Assembly: GCA_028023455.1 (NCBI GenBank)
Contig: JAQFVV010000231.1
Location: 560,001 to 624,000, forward strand
Length of the DNA: 64,000 nucleotides
DNA from: Epiperipatus broadwayi
Lineage: Eukaryota > Onychophora > Udeonychophora > Euonychophora > Peripatidae
Reading direction: 5' to 3'
The notes beneath the pieces were generated by a model. It was given only the letters and a program-made list of their open reading frames with translations, was not told the DNA's origin and made no database searches. Below, in pieces: positions 11,535-20,529 of the stretch. Each line of letters opens with the position of its first letter. Position 1 is the first letter of the stretch. The translations under genes and the position numbers were made by a program.

Positions 11535-11699
11535 TTATCTTTTCAACATGTGTATGATGAGGTGGGCCACAATATGAGATGGCATGGAGAGCTGAGAGTC
11601 ATGTGAAAGTCTGAGTTAGAATCCCTTATATATTGCATTATATATGTGCAGGTGTGTGTAAGCCAGTACAGTGTATTCATTTACAATTAAGCTATAACA

Positions 11700-12110
11700 T
11701 TATAAAATTAAAACTGAAGTAATTGCAACTCCTAATGAGCTATGAATAATCAGTAGTCAAACGTCAATAGGCAATGAAAAGAATAGAATGCTACCATCTA
11801 ATCTTTTAGCTTTGTTGGTATTTTAAGCTTAGTTCATTGACATCATTATAAATCAAAGAATAAAATTGAATATTAGTTTGATATATGTAAAGCATACACG
11901 ATCTGAATCACTATTTAACTATTCAGCGAACCAAGGCATTAGTTTTAATAAACCCCAAATACCAAATAAAACACCAGTTTAATAAATGCAACTATAAACG
12001 TAGAATTGAAAATACATTAATAATAATGTATTTTATTTTAGGAGTGAACTATAAAATCTTCAATTTACTTGGCCAAACACACATGTATGTATGATTATTC
12101 TCCCTTCTAC
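11700..12110. other. Non-coding; one short local repeat
   Basis: The stretch 11695-11740 (ATTATAAAATTAAAACTGAA) resembles 12985-13030, on the same strand. Otherwise nothing is recognised. Confidence 0.35.
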
Positions 12111-12117
12111 AGGATAG

Positions 12118-12345
12118 AACAGGCAAAACTCTCCATACAGTAGTGCCACTAAGCGCAAGCCAGAGTAGTCTATGGATGAAAGAAGGTTAGTGCATAAAAT
12201 ACCTACCTAGTACCTACTCATCCAATATCCCCAGACTAGTTTCTAGCTTGTGGCTTTCATCAGTGAGGAGCTTTGGATCTAAGAGCATTGCACCTAGATC
12301 TTAGGATAATGTGATGTTTAGTGGTTTAATACCAATCCTTTAAGA
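12118..12345 (-). mobile_element. R1 repeat, single copy
   Basis: On the plus strand it runs from AACAGGCAAAACTCTCCATA through GTGCATAAAATACC and CTAGTTTCTAGCTTGTGGC to GATGTTTAGTGGTTTAATA, so its ribozyme sense is minus. It is the best-preserved R1 hammerhead fold in the window. Confidence 0.7.
12220..12278 (-). ncRNA. Type-I hammerhead-like ribozyme in R1, best copy
   Basis: On the minus strand: ATCCAA, a short internal loop, TCCTCA, CTGATGA (12257-12263), stem II AGC/GCT with loop, GAAA (12240-12243), CTAGTC, then TGGGGA and TTGGAT. Proximal stem I TCCTCA/TGGGGA pairs 6 of 6 (one G-U), and distal stem I ATCCAA/TTGGAT pairs 6 of 6. The cleavage triplet is GTC, between 12234 and 12233. The doubtful point is a three-pair stem II flanked by an A-A mismatch where G-C is usual. 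Confidence 0.65.
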
Positions 12346-12539
12346 TATTAAAAAAATGGAGAAAAACCCATCCCTACTTATGAGGGAATGGTCTAATGGG
12401 AAAATATCACTTTCACTATGGTGTAGAAGTACAGGTGTGTAATGCCTTTACATCTCATAAAAGTACTTTATAGAAAATCAAAGAGCTGTCTGCACTTTTT
12501 GCTAGAGAACTATTGCGATATTATAATTTTAGACACATA

Positions 12540-12860
12540 ATTCTTCACCAGTTCTATGTCACTTACTGTAAACTTTAGTAAATAATAACAGATGCAAGAT
12601 GATAATGTTTATTAAATCTCTATCACGTGCTGTCGTATCCAACATCCTCAGTCTAATTTCAAGCTTATAGTTTTCATCAGTGATGAATCTGGAGATATTT
12701 GACAGGACAGCACAGGATAGCTATTTAATAAGCATTCTCATCTTCATCTATCATTATTTATTAAAGCTTACAGTGTGGCATAGAGATGATGATAATTATG
12801 CTGCTATAATAGCAATATCCACGCTAAAGTCACGTGACAGAATCAGGTGACATTTGAAAA
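12540..12860 (-). repeat. R1/R3-related relic
   Basis: The segment CTAATTTCAAGCTTATAGTTTTCATCAGTGATG (12653-12685, plus strand) is a diverged R1-type ribozyme region; on the minus strand it keeps CTGATGA and GAAA but has lost a proper cleavage triplet. The part at 12815-12850 (AAAGTCACGTGACAGAATCA) resembles 45235-45258. Decayed. Confidence 0.4.
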
Positions 12861-13084
12861 TTTTAGACAAGAGTGAGCAGGTAAATTTAAGGACGACAAT
12901 ATATGTTTGCATGTGTATATGAGCACAGCATAGGGAATTCACTTTGGCCTTAAAAGAACATGTAATAAATTAACAAGTTGTCTCATATTATAAAAATTAA
13001 AGCGGAAGTTATTGCAAACTCCAAGCCAAGTATGTATGCCGTAATTTCCGTTTTAATTTCATTTACGTTGAGTTATTATTGCTT

Positions 13085-13275
13085 ATAATATATGTGTGTG
13101 GGAGATGATAATCCGGACCAACTGATGAGTGCTGGTTCAGCACGAAATATGTATATTGGAGAACATTTATCTTTTTCACATGTATGTGGTCATATGTATC
13201 GGTTGTACAAGATGGAGTGGGTGATTAAAGGGAGCTTGAAAGTTCTGGGTTCAAATGCCCTCTTTCTACATCTAG
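13085..13275 (+). mobile_element. R2 repeat, single copy
   Basis: It contains an intact-core hammerhead (13108-13168), then AAGATGGAGTGGGTGAT, and a B-box-like GGGTTCAAATGCC near 13246-13258. The R2 upstream part is absent or very diverged. This is the copy with the most regular stem II. Confidence 0.65.
13108..13168 (+). ncRNA. Type-I hammerhead ribozyme in R2
   Basis: Core CTGATGA is at 13122-13128, stem II GTGCT/AGCAC (five perfect pairs, loop GGTTC) at 13129-13143, and GAAA at 13144-13147. Stem III is ATA/TAT around a two-base loop. The triplet ends at 13155, so cleavage is predicted at 13155/13156. Proximal stem I ACCAA/TTGGA pairs 4 of 5; distal stem I is decayed (GAACAT in place of GATTAT). 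G10.1-C11.1 is present, as in natural hammerheads. Confidence 0.75.
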
Positions 13276-14190
13276 GCTTATATATATACTATATTTGCAT
13301 TTAAAAATGTAAAAAAAAAAAAAAATGTAAGATACAACTAAAAAAATAAATAAATAGAGAATTGACTATATTCTTCACTAAAGGTTCTTTTTTTTAAAGA
13401 AGAGTAAATTGATTTTTGTGCATACGTCAGTGTTCATACGTACATTATTTATAAATAGAACTCCACACGGACACACGCGTACGTAGATAAATATCATTTG
13501 AAGGATCACATTATTTACAAACTAACAGCGCAAAAATCTAATTCACTCTTTTATTAAATTTGAGATAATAATTTCTTTTTCTATTTTTATTTATTAGATT
13601 ATTTTGATGAACAAGATATTTCAGCTTTGTTTCTTTGCGGAAAAAAAATTAAATCTTTACAAGGTATTACTTTCGCCCCCCCCCCCTCATGCTTTAATAA
13701 CTTCATCTTTGAAGACTGCAAAGCTGGTTCATCCCATTATCATATTGCACTCTTTTTCTCCATTATGCATCAATTGCTTTTCCTCTTTTTTACAAACATC
13801 TTATGAATGCTTTATAAAATTATATAACTGCTCTTACTTAATGTGGACTTCTTTTTTTTTTCTGAATCATTAACTTTTAAATCTTTCTGGAGATTACATA
13901 AAAGAACTTAAAGTTTTTAAATTTATTATTTTTAATAAAGGAAGTTTTAAATGTGAATGTGTTAATGCTCAAATAAACACAAACTTATAAAAAGATATAA
14001 ACACATAGGCATGTATTGTGTGTGTCTGTGAATTCGCTACGTACGGGGAGAGGGGGAAGTAAGTCTTTTAGCATATGTTGAGACAGATAAATATAAATAC
14101 ATCCATTTTTTAAATTTCATCGATATAATAAAATCACATGTGAGCTGAAGAAGTATTTACAGCTTTTAAGGAGGATGATTTTGAATTATT
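13276..14190. other. Non-coding, low-complexity patches
   Basis: There is an A-rich run at 13307-13325 and a C10-12 run at 13675-13686. The open stretch 13604-13873 spans these patches and has no recognisable domain. Confidence 0.4.
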
Positions 14191-14310
14191 TAATATCATT
14201 AAAAACCACTCAACGCTTAGACAATCCCAATATCAGTAACAATCAATAATTTCAACCTGTTGTCAAGGCAACCTTTTTAACAATAAGGGTGGAATCCCAT
14301 CTTTATTAAT
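14190..14310 (-). repeat. Dispersed repeat D2, copy 2
   Basis: Inverted relative to 8205-8340, sharing TTAGACAATCCCAATATCA and AAAACCACTCAACGCTTAG-like sequence. Unrecognised. Confidence 0.5.
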
Positions 14311-14479
14311 GGTCTAATATACTTTATATAGATAATTAAATATTGCAACTTGACCACAGAGATTAAAATTATTGACACAAACAAGTTTAAAGAGAACTCT
14401 TTAAATAGGTAAACATAACCTATTCTAAATATAAACTAGTTAATTATAACATTACAAAGACTGCAATTAATACATTGTA

Positions 14480-14790
14480 CAGGCTTAAACCTGTATTTAT
14501 ATATGTAATATATGCGGGATTCGAACTCAGACTTTCACACGACCCACCACTCTTAGTGCCATCTCATATTGCTGACACACCTGATTACACACATGTTGAA
14601 AAGATACTTTAATGGACAGGCTTCAAACCATTCCAACTCACAACTCTTTAGCCTTCCATTTCATTGAAAATCTGATGATGGAACGTTCAAAGCCCTTGAT
14701 AGTGCCAAGGTTGTCATCATACCCATGTTGACATATTAGTCATTCTGACCCCTCATGTATGGGTTTTAAATTGCATTCAAAGTATTATTT
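14480..14790 (-). mobile_element. R2 repeat lacking the hammerhead
   Basis: On the minus strand it has the R2 5' part (AAATCTGATGATGG on plus near 14669), the GTCCATTAAAG segment, then jumps to the 3' part with GAGTTCGAATCC (14517-14528) and the terminal hairpin near 14485-14500. The ribozyme block between GTCCATTAAAG and AACATGTG has been deleted cleanly. Confidence 0.65.
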
Positions 14791-14934
14791 ACATAATAAA
14801 TGTAATAATGTAATAATGGGTTTTGTAAGTAATCATTAATTTAATATATATAATGATAATTAATTGGTTATAAATCAATGCTTCAGTTGTGTATTACTGA
14901 TAAAATAAGTAACCAAATGGTTTGCATCTTGGGA

Positions 14935-15070
14935 GTCTTTGAGAAGTTCAAGTATCAGTGGTGGCAAAACGGAATCACGATCCATGCACTTCGAACTCCA
15001 GTTCACTACTTTTCCACTGCTCCAAATCCTGACACTTCCAATAAAATATTTGGAATGAAGCTGCATTATC
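14935..15070 (-). repeat. tRNA-derived SINE (S3)
   Basis: On the minus strand TTTGGAGCAGTGGAAAAG resembles a Pol III A box and GGAGTTCGAAGTGCATGG a B box, about 35 nt apart. The related relic is at 5480-5650. A tRNA cloverleaf cannot be completed. Confidence 0.45.
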
Positions 15071-15414
15071 TCCTCTCTTTTGTTCCACGGTCCCTGATAG
15101 ATGATTTAAATTAGCAAATAATAATTCATTCTACACTGAAAATTTTACTATCGCGTTTGTGTACATTAATTTTCAATATACTCATATATATATATATAAG
15201 TACTGTTAATAACGCATGGATGAAAATATATATCTTTTATATCGGTTGCTTGTAAAAATATAATCTTTTTAAAAATAGATCATTGCAAGAAAAAACATCC
15301 AAACTTCTCCAATAACAGTTCCAACAAAAACAGCTGAGGAGGACGCATCAAATCATTGGTGTTTCCAATTGCAAGGTGGTAAAATTTGGGTAATTTTTCA
15401 TTATTATTGTAATC

Positions 15415-15605
15415 TCTAGTTAAGGATGACTGACTACCCATTTACCACCCACTATTAGATGGTTAAGTAGGTTAGTTAAGGGCTACCTACCTGAAAAAAA
15501 ATCTTAGATTGGTTAAAAGCTGATAATATTGAATCTGGTCTAGATTCAAACACGCCATGAGAATAGCATGCAGATGTACAACTACTATACCATAAAACTC
15601 TAATA
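15415..15605 (-). repeat. tRNA-derived SINE (S2)
   Basis: On the minus strand ATGGTATAGTAGTTGTACAT (A-box-like, about 15570-15592) and GTGTTTGAATCTAGAC (B-box-like) are followed by a body ending in the ACCCATTTACCACCCACTA region (plus strand 15437). Related copies lie at 35395-35515, 55715-55895 and possibly 32690-32810. Confidence 0.5.
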
Positions 15606-15609
15606 AATA

Positions 15610-16410
15610 TAAATATATATATATACATATTACTCACACATATAATAAATTTGAGATAACAGATATAGATGCACCATGTATAAACTTCGATTAGAATCAA
15701 ATGATTTTCCCCCACCTTTTACTTTCATCCAGTATTAACAAAACATAGGCAAATATGATCATATTCTATTAAGAATTATAAAATCTCATCGGTTACGCAA
15801 ACGCAAGCGTGTACACACGTCCAAAATAAAAATAAAAAACTTACATTTTTAAAGCTTAATTAATGTAGATTTTTGAAAAAACAAAAGCAAATTATTTTTG
15901 GGGAAAAACAAAACAAAAAACAAATTATTAACAATAAATTTCATGTGTAAAACGCATATATATATATATAATATAGATGTTAATGTTTATAAATTTATAT
16001 AAGCTTCTGCCTTTTGTTCCCATTTACTGTTGTGTAATAAATTGCAATGTATAAACAACTGCTAAAAAAAATAATGATATTAATAAGTGTAATAATCATA
16101 AACAATTATGTAGAAAGAGATATAAATTGACATAATTCATGAGTGAAACAAGGTGAGGTAACACGTTAACTATAATTTCTTTTATATTCATGAACAACGG
16201 TAGGAATTAATGAACGTGAATAATCAAAGAAAACCTTCATTACGAGGGAATACAAATTTTCCACGATTTTTACACATGCGGCTTCTTATTGTTTCGTCAA
16301 TCACGGCTAACAAAGAAAAGGATAGATTATACTATATTTTGCTTTTACAGTCATGTGTCGAGTTTTTAACACTTAATGTACTATAGATTTTCGTAATTAC
16401 ATTTTTTTTT
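15610..16410. other. Non-coding, nothing recognised
   Basis: TA microsatellites near 15610 and 15957. No repeat partner or credible ORF. Confidence 0.4.
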
Positions 16411-16412
16411 TT

Positions 16413-16521
16413 CATATGTCATAGCATCGGCCGGTAGGCGAATCCCCAACCGTCTGTAACCAACTACTTGCTTGCATGGCGGCTGCGATGACCTCTCGGC
16501 TAAAAACGCTTGACATTTTTA
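16413..16521 (-). repeat. tRNA-derived SINE (S1), full unit with A tail
   Basis: On the minus strand it starts near AAGCGTTTTTAGCCGAGAGG (A-box-like TAGCCGAGAGG), passes GGGGATTCGCCTACCGG (B-box-like), and ends GCTATGACATATG plus an A run (plus-strand T run 16402-16412). The same 3' end occurs at 51010-51111 and 53690-53791. A short possible target duplication, ACATTTTT, flanks it. Confidence 0.6.
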
Positions 16522-17035
16522 AAATAAGAAATGCAATGACAGTCATAAATATACTCTACTCTTGGCCATAGGTCTTTTAGAGCCTCAAGATGTAGTGATT
16601 AATGCATTTGGTCACCATACTCACGTATAAAGGTTGAATATTTTGAGATAAAAGATTACCATCCTCATCTGTGCATATTTTCCGCTTTTTGCACACACGT
16701 GCGCATATGAACAATTAGTAGTATGTGATAAATTCTTTACATGCTTGTAGCATTGGAAACTTCAAGGTCTGGAAGATTGCAAAATAAGTTATTTCACAGA
16801 GGAGAAGCTAAAAATAAATGTGCCCGCACAAAAAAAAGATGTGCAAACAATTTATAAACATTATTTATCGTATTGTAAAAAACTATTTACCTTATGAAAA
16901 AACAATTTGTAGACTTTTGTATAATTGGCAACGCAGTTTATAAGTTCTTTGTTATAGTGTTACAATGTCTCCAATATTTTCGACCCAAAAAACACCGTAA
17001 TTATAGGTTATATATATATAAATTCATATGTCAAT

Positions 17036-17106
17036 GCATTGACCAGGAAGTGAACTCAGACCAGCAGCTTGGAAGGCAGCTATGCTAACCACTAGGCCAC
17101 CAACGC
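17036..17106 (-). tRNA. tRNA-Gly(UCC)-like sequence, probably SINE head or pseudogene
   Basis: On the minus strand GCGTTGG at the 5' end pairs with TCAATGC at the 3' end (7 pairs, two wobble). TGGCCTAGTGG is a good A box, and the anticodon-arm loop CTTCCAA gives anticodon UCC. The B box (GAGTTCACTTCC) is degenerate and the T stem pairs poorly. Length 71 nt. It resembles glycine tRNA, and S1 SINEs may descend from the same type. A functional gene is unlikely. Confidence 0.5.
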
Positions 17107-17109
17107 TTG

Positions 17110-17820
17110 ACAGGTTATATTTAAAGCAGAAATTATTAAAAGACCTAAAAAACATAATGGACAATATATACATATTGCTCACTATTTAAGAGTACCTTTC
17201 TCTATTATTAGGAGTTATCTAAAGACAAGTAAGGAATTGGAACAAAGGGCTTACAACAAGGTTTTTCCATTAAAGAATTAAATTAATACAGAAAATTGAC
17301 TGTGTTGTGGAACTAATGGAGTATATGTGTTTTATCTCACTGTATCCAGATTCAAATTTATCTTCATCAGATTGAGCATTCATCGATACAGATCAATAGA
17401 TATATGAATAGATCAAATATATATATATATATCCAATAGCAAAACAGGACAATGGTTGATGATGCTCAGTAAATCCAATTGCTCACATGATGTATGGAGA
17501 CCTGGCTATAAATAAGCAATCCACTTGGAGGTAAAGCAAGGTAACAACAAATTATTGTCAGAGCTGGCATTAGGCAAGTTGTTCACTACATGATCAAACA
17601 ATGAGGCAAGTTCATACCAGAACTGGAAGCTGCTAGATCATAAATCAGACATGGAGAAAACGGTCCTAAAACAGCTGGAAATGTCATCATATCTATACCT
17701 GAGGTAAGCTGTTATGGAATAGTTGGAAATGTTAGATAAACTTAAAAGAGCACCTGAAATCTCTTTCTTTTATAGTTGTATTGCAATCAAATGCTATACC
17801 GAGCCAATGTATCACATTAT
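17110..17820. other. Non-coding, nothing recognised
   Basis: A (TA) run at 17420-17432. No repeat partner found. Confidence 0.4.
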
Positions 17821-17930
17821 TGCATATATATATATGATCAATAGATGGTGTTTTACCAAAACCACCGGACAAACATAAATTTGTTTACATAAAATTCAAA
17901 AGAGTCAGAATTCACTATCTCTTTCATTTG

Positions 17931-17985
17931 CCCACCCTCAGATCAGCTGATTTCAAGCTAATTTGCTGTCATCAGTGAAGGATAG
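17931..17985 (-). ncRNA. Hammerhead-like motif, R4 copy 1
   Basis: Minus strand: core CTGATGA (17969-17975), stem II AGC/GCT, GAAA (17951-17954), stem III ATCA/TGAT, triplet ATC. Proximal stem I TCCTTCA/TGAGGG pairs 6 of 6 including one G-U. Stem II is short, so activity is uncertain. Confidence 0.5.
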
Positions 17986-18343
17986 AGCTAGAAACTAGAT
18001 CTAAACACTGACTCCAAGCGTTTATGCAAAAAAGTTTCTATCAGTTTGCAAGCATGAATTTTTTCAGACCGGTAAAGTCTTCAAACCCAGCCTAACAAGC
18101 CAGATAGCTACATGGGTCTGATCTCAGTTCAGTTTCACCATATAGTCAAAGCCTCTGCAATATATATCATTGCAAAAACCTTTAAAGCTACATTTATGAA
18201 AAACAAAAACAAGTTATAATCACTTAACTTTCTGTCGCTTGTATTTATGATCAATAGATGGCGTTTTACCAAAACCACCGGACAAGCGTAAATTTGTTAA
18301 CATAAACATCAAAAGAGTCATAATTCACTATCTCTTTCATTTT

Positions 18344-18397
18344 CCCACCCTCAGATCAGCTGATTTCAAGCTAATTTGCTATCATCAGTGAAGGATA
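18344..18397 (-). ncRNA. Hammerhead-like motif, R4 copy 2
   Basis: Same layout as copy 1, with the core at 18382-18388 and cleavage predicted between 18354 and 18353. Confidence 0.5.
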
Positions 18398-18696
18398 AAG
18401 CTAGAAACTAGATCTAAACACTGACTCCAAGCGTTTATGCAAAAAGTTTCTATCAGTTTGCAAGCATGAATTATAACTTGTTTTTCATAAATGTACCTTT
18501 AAAGGTTTTTGCAATGATATATATTGCAGAGGCTTTGACTATGTGGTGAAACTGAACTGAGATCAGACCCATGTAGCTATCTGGCTTGTTAGGCTGGGTT
18601 TGAAGACTTTACTGGTCTGAAAAATTCATGCTTGCAAACTGATAGAAACTTTTTGCATAAACGCTTGGAGTCAGTGTTTAGATCTAGTTTCTAGCT

Positions 18697-18752
18697 CTAT
18701 CCTTCACTGATGATAGCAAATTAGCTTGAAATCAGCTGATCTGATGGTGGGC
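18697..18752 (+). ncRNA. Hammerhead-like motif, R4 copy 3 (inverted)
   Basis: Core CTGATGA at 18707-18713, GAAA at 18728-18731, stem III ATCA/TGAT, cleavage predicted at 18741/18742. Stem I has one mismatch more than copies 1 and 2 (TGATGG for TGAGGG). Confidence 0.45.
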
Positions 18753-18897
18753 AAACAAAAGAGATAGTGAATTCTGACACTTTTGACGTTTATGTAAACA
18801 AATTTACGCTTGTCTGGTGGTTTTGGTAAAATGCCATCTATTGATCATAAATACAAGTGACAGCAAGTTAACGTGATTATAACTTGGTTTTGTTTTT

Positions 18898-18898
<1 letters not shown>

Positions 18899-18930
<32 letters not shown>
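18899..18930. repeat. CA/TA microsatellite
   Basis: About ten CA units followed by (TA)5-6, directly adjoining the R4 array. Confidence 0.9.
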
Positions 18931-20525
18931 GCCAACATATATTGTACAGATTTTTAAATTTGTATATAAAGTGGAATAAATATTCAATTGTATTTATGAA
19001 TTTGTGCTTATTACAATTATACATAAACACAACATGATGTTAGCAATCTGGATACAAAATCTTTATGTTATGCACAGCTATAGGTATGTGCCTTATCCAT
19101 GCAAAATAAGTCTTTGCCCAAAGTTATTTATAAAGAGTTTAAAAATTAAAAGTTTTTCTACATCAAACAACTAGATTTACAGATTTTGAAAATATTACAG
19201 ATTTAAAAACATAAAAATTTCAAGGAAAAATTGTAAATGCAGATGTTAATGTCATTAAAATTTTCCTTATGGATTAAAATTTTTCATAAAAGAAGGAGCT
19301 ATACTTCAGAAAAATTTTGAATGTTAATGAGATGAGATTTCAACAGAAATGAATGCCACCCTCTATTTAGATTTCAAACACAAAAAAACTGCTTCTGTAT
19401 TTAAAGCATATAAAGAACACATAATGTTACTTTTTGATAAAAACGGTTATAGTGACAAAAATAAAAGGTTAATGAGAATTGGAAAGTTCTGACAAACATT
19501 TCCAAATCATCATTACTCGTTATTTGGAAATCTAATACAAAAGTCTGAGTTATAAGATAATTTCATATAGACTTGGTTTAAAAATTATTTTGTGTTGGAA
19601 ATAAAGGAATATTATCAGAATAAAAATCGATTTTAAAACCATGATAATTTTGGATATGGTCACAGCTCATAAGTGGATTTTGATCAACTGTGTAACAATG
19701 TTAAAATTGTAAATTTTTTTTTTATTAATGTAATGACCCAATTATTGTTACAAATGTTTATGAGTGATACATTGGTACAAAAGTAGTTATCAAGATTGTC
19801 CTCCAACATTATATTGTATCTGATGCAGATATAAAATTTGAACAAATTCTATTAAATATAAATATATTAAACCTTGATTTTAAAATTTTATCCAAACAGA
19901 GAAACAGATTGTGATTTAAATAAAAGCATTTAATTAATGCACTATAACCCCCCCCCCCCCCAAAAAAAAAATTCTATCTTCATTCTAGAATTTTTTTGTA
20001 ATATTTAATTTGAAATAAAAGTGTGGGTCAATGCATAAATTAATTAATTTAATCATTGACATAATTAATCATTAAATAGTGATTGGAATAAGTAATTACA
20101 GATGCAGGAGACTTTTATTTCAAGTTAAATATAACAGCTAAAATGGTTGTAGAAGACATTAGTTTTTTAATATTATTCTATATATCATTTATTAGTATCT
20201 AGACATTTTCTGAACATTGATGACATATTTTTGGATTTGAAATAAAATTTATAATCCACAAAAAATCATTTACAAGATTTTTGTGTTTATAAAGGCAGCA
20301 TTTTAAAGAAAGCAAGTTTTAGTTAAACATCAGAAGAAATTAAGATTTTATTCTACACATTTTTTCTTTCTATTTTAATTAACTGTAAACACTTTTTAGT
20401 GAATCAATTGTGAAATTTAATGAAAGGGTATTTTTAAAAACTATACTGCCATCTACTGAGTATCACTGAAAACTTACTAAACTAATATCAATGTATTTTG
20501 AAATTTGACCTACAACACTTTTAAT
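18931..20525. other. Non-coding, nothing recognised
   Basis: AT-rich with a C12/A9 homopolymer pair at 19948-19970. No partner repeat found. Confidence 0.4.
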
Positions 20526-20529
20526 TAGC

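Larger units (their letters stand above)
10745..11690 (+). mobile_element. R2 repeat, direct tandem dimer carrying hammerhead motifs
   Basis: Two R2 copies lie head to tail: ATGTAAATGGATTAT starts at about 10751 and again at 11243, and both units contain CAACATGGGTAGGATGACAA. Each unit in order holds a 5' part (ATTTTCAATGAAATGGATGG), a hammerhead motif, an A-box-like GGCATGGAGAG, a B-box-like GAGTTTGAATC/GAGTTAGAATCCC, and a terminal small hairpin (CAGGT...AAGCC-TGT). Predicted cleavage points 11037/11038 and 11523/11524 are 486 nt apart. The layout matches tandem retrozyme-type elements; mobilisation is inferred. Confidence 0.75.
17827..18895. mobile_element. R4 array: two direct copies and one inverted copy with hammerhead-like motifs
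   Basis: Copy 1 (17830-18244) and partial copy 2 (18249-18474) are in the same orientation, both starting TGATCAATAGATGG. Copy 3 (18475-18895) is a nearly complete inverted copy. Copies share GCATAAACGCTTGGAGTCAG and CAGGCTGGGTT-like modules. Copies 1 and 2 have predicted cleavage points (17941/17940 and 18354/18353, minus strand) 413 nt apart. Parts resemble R1 (CTAGTTTCTAGC next to the core). The inverted arrangement would give a hairpin with arms of about 400 bp. Confidence 0.75.

Noticed and set aside
17036-17106. Functional tRNA-Gly gene
   Set aside because: Acceptor stem and anticodon look good, but the T arm does not pair and the B box is degenerate; treated as SINE head or pseudogene.
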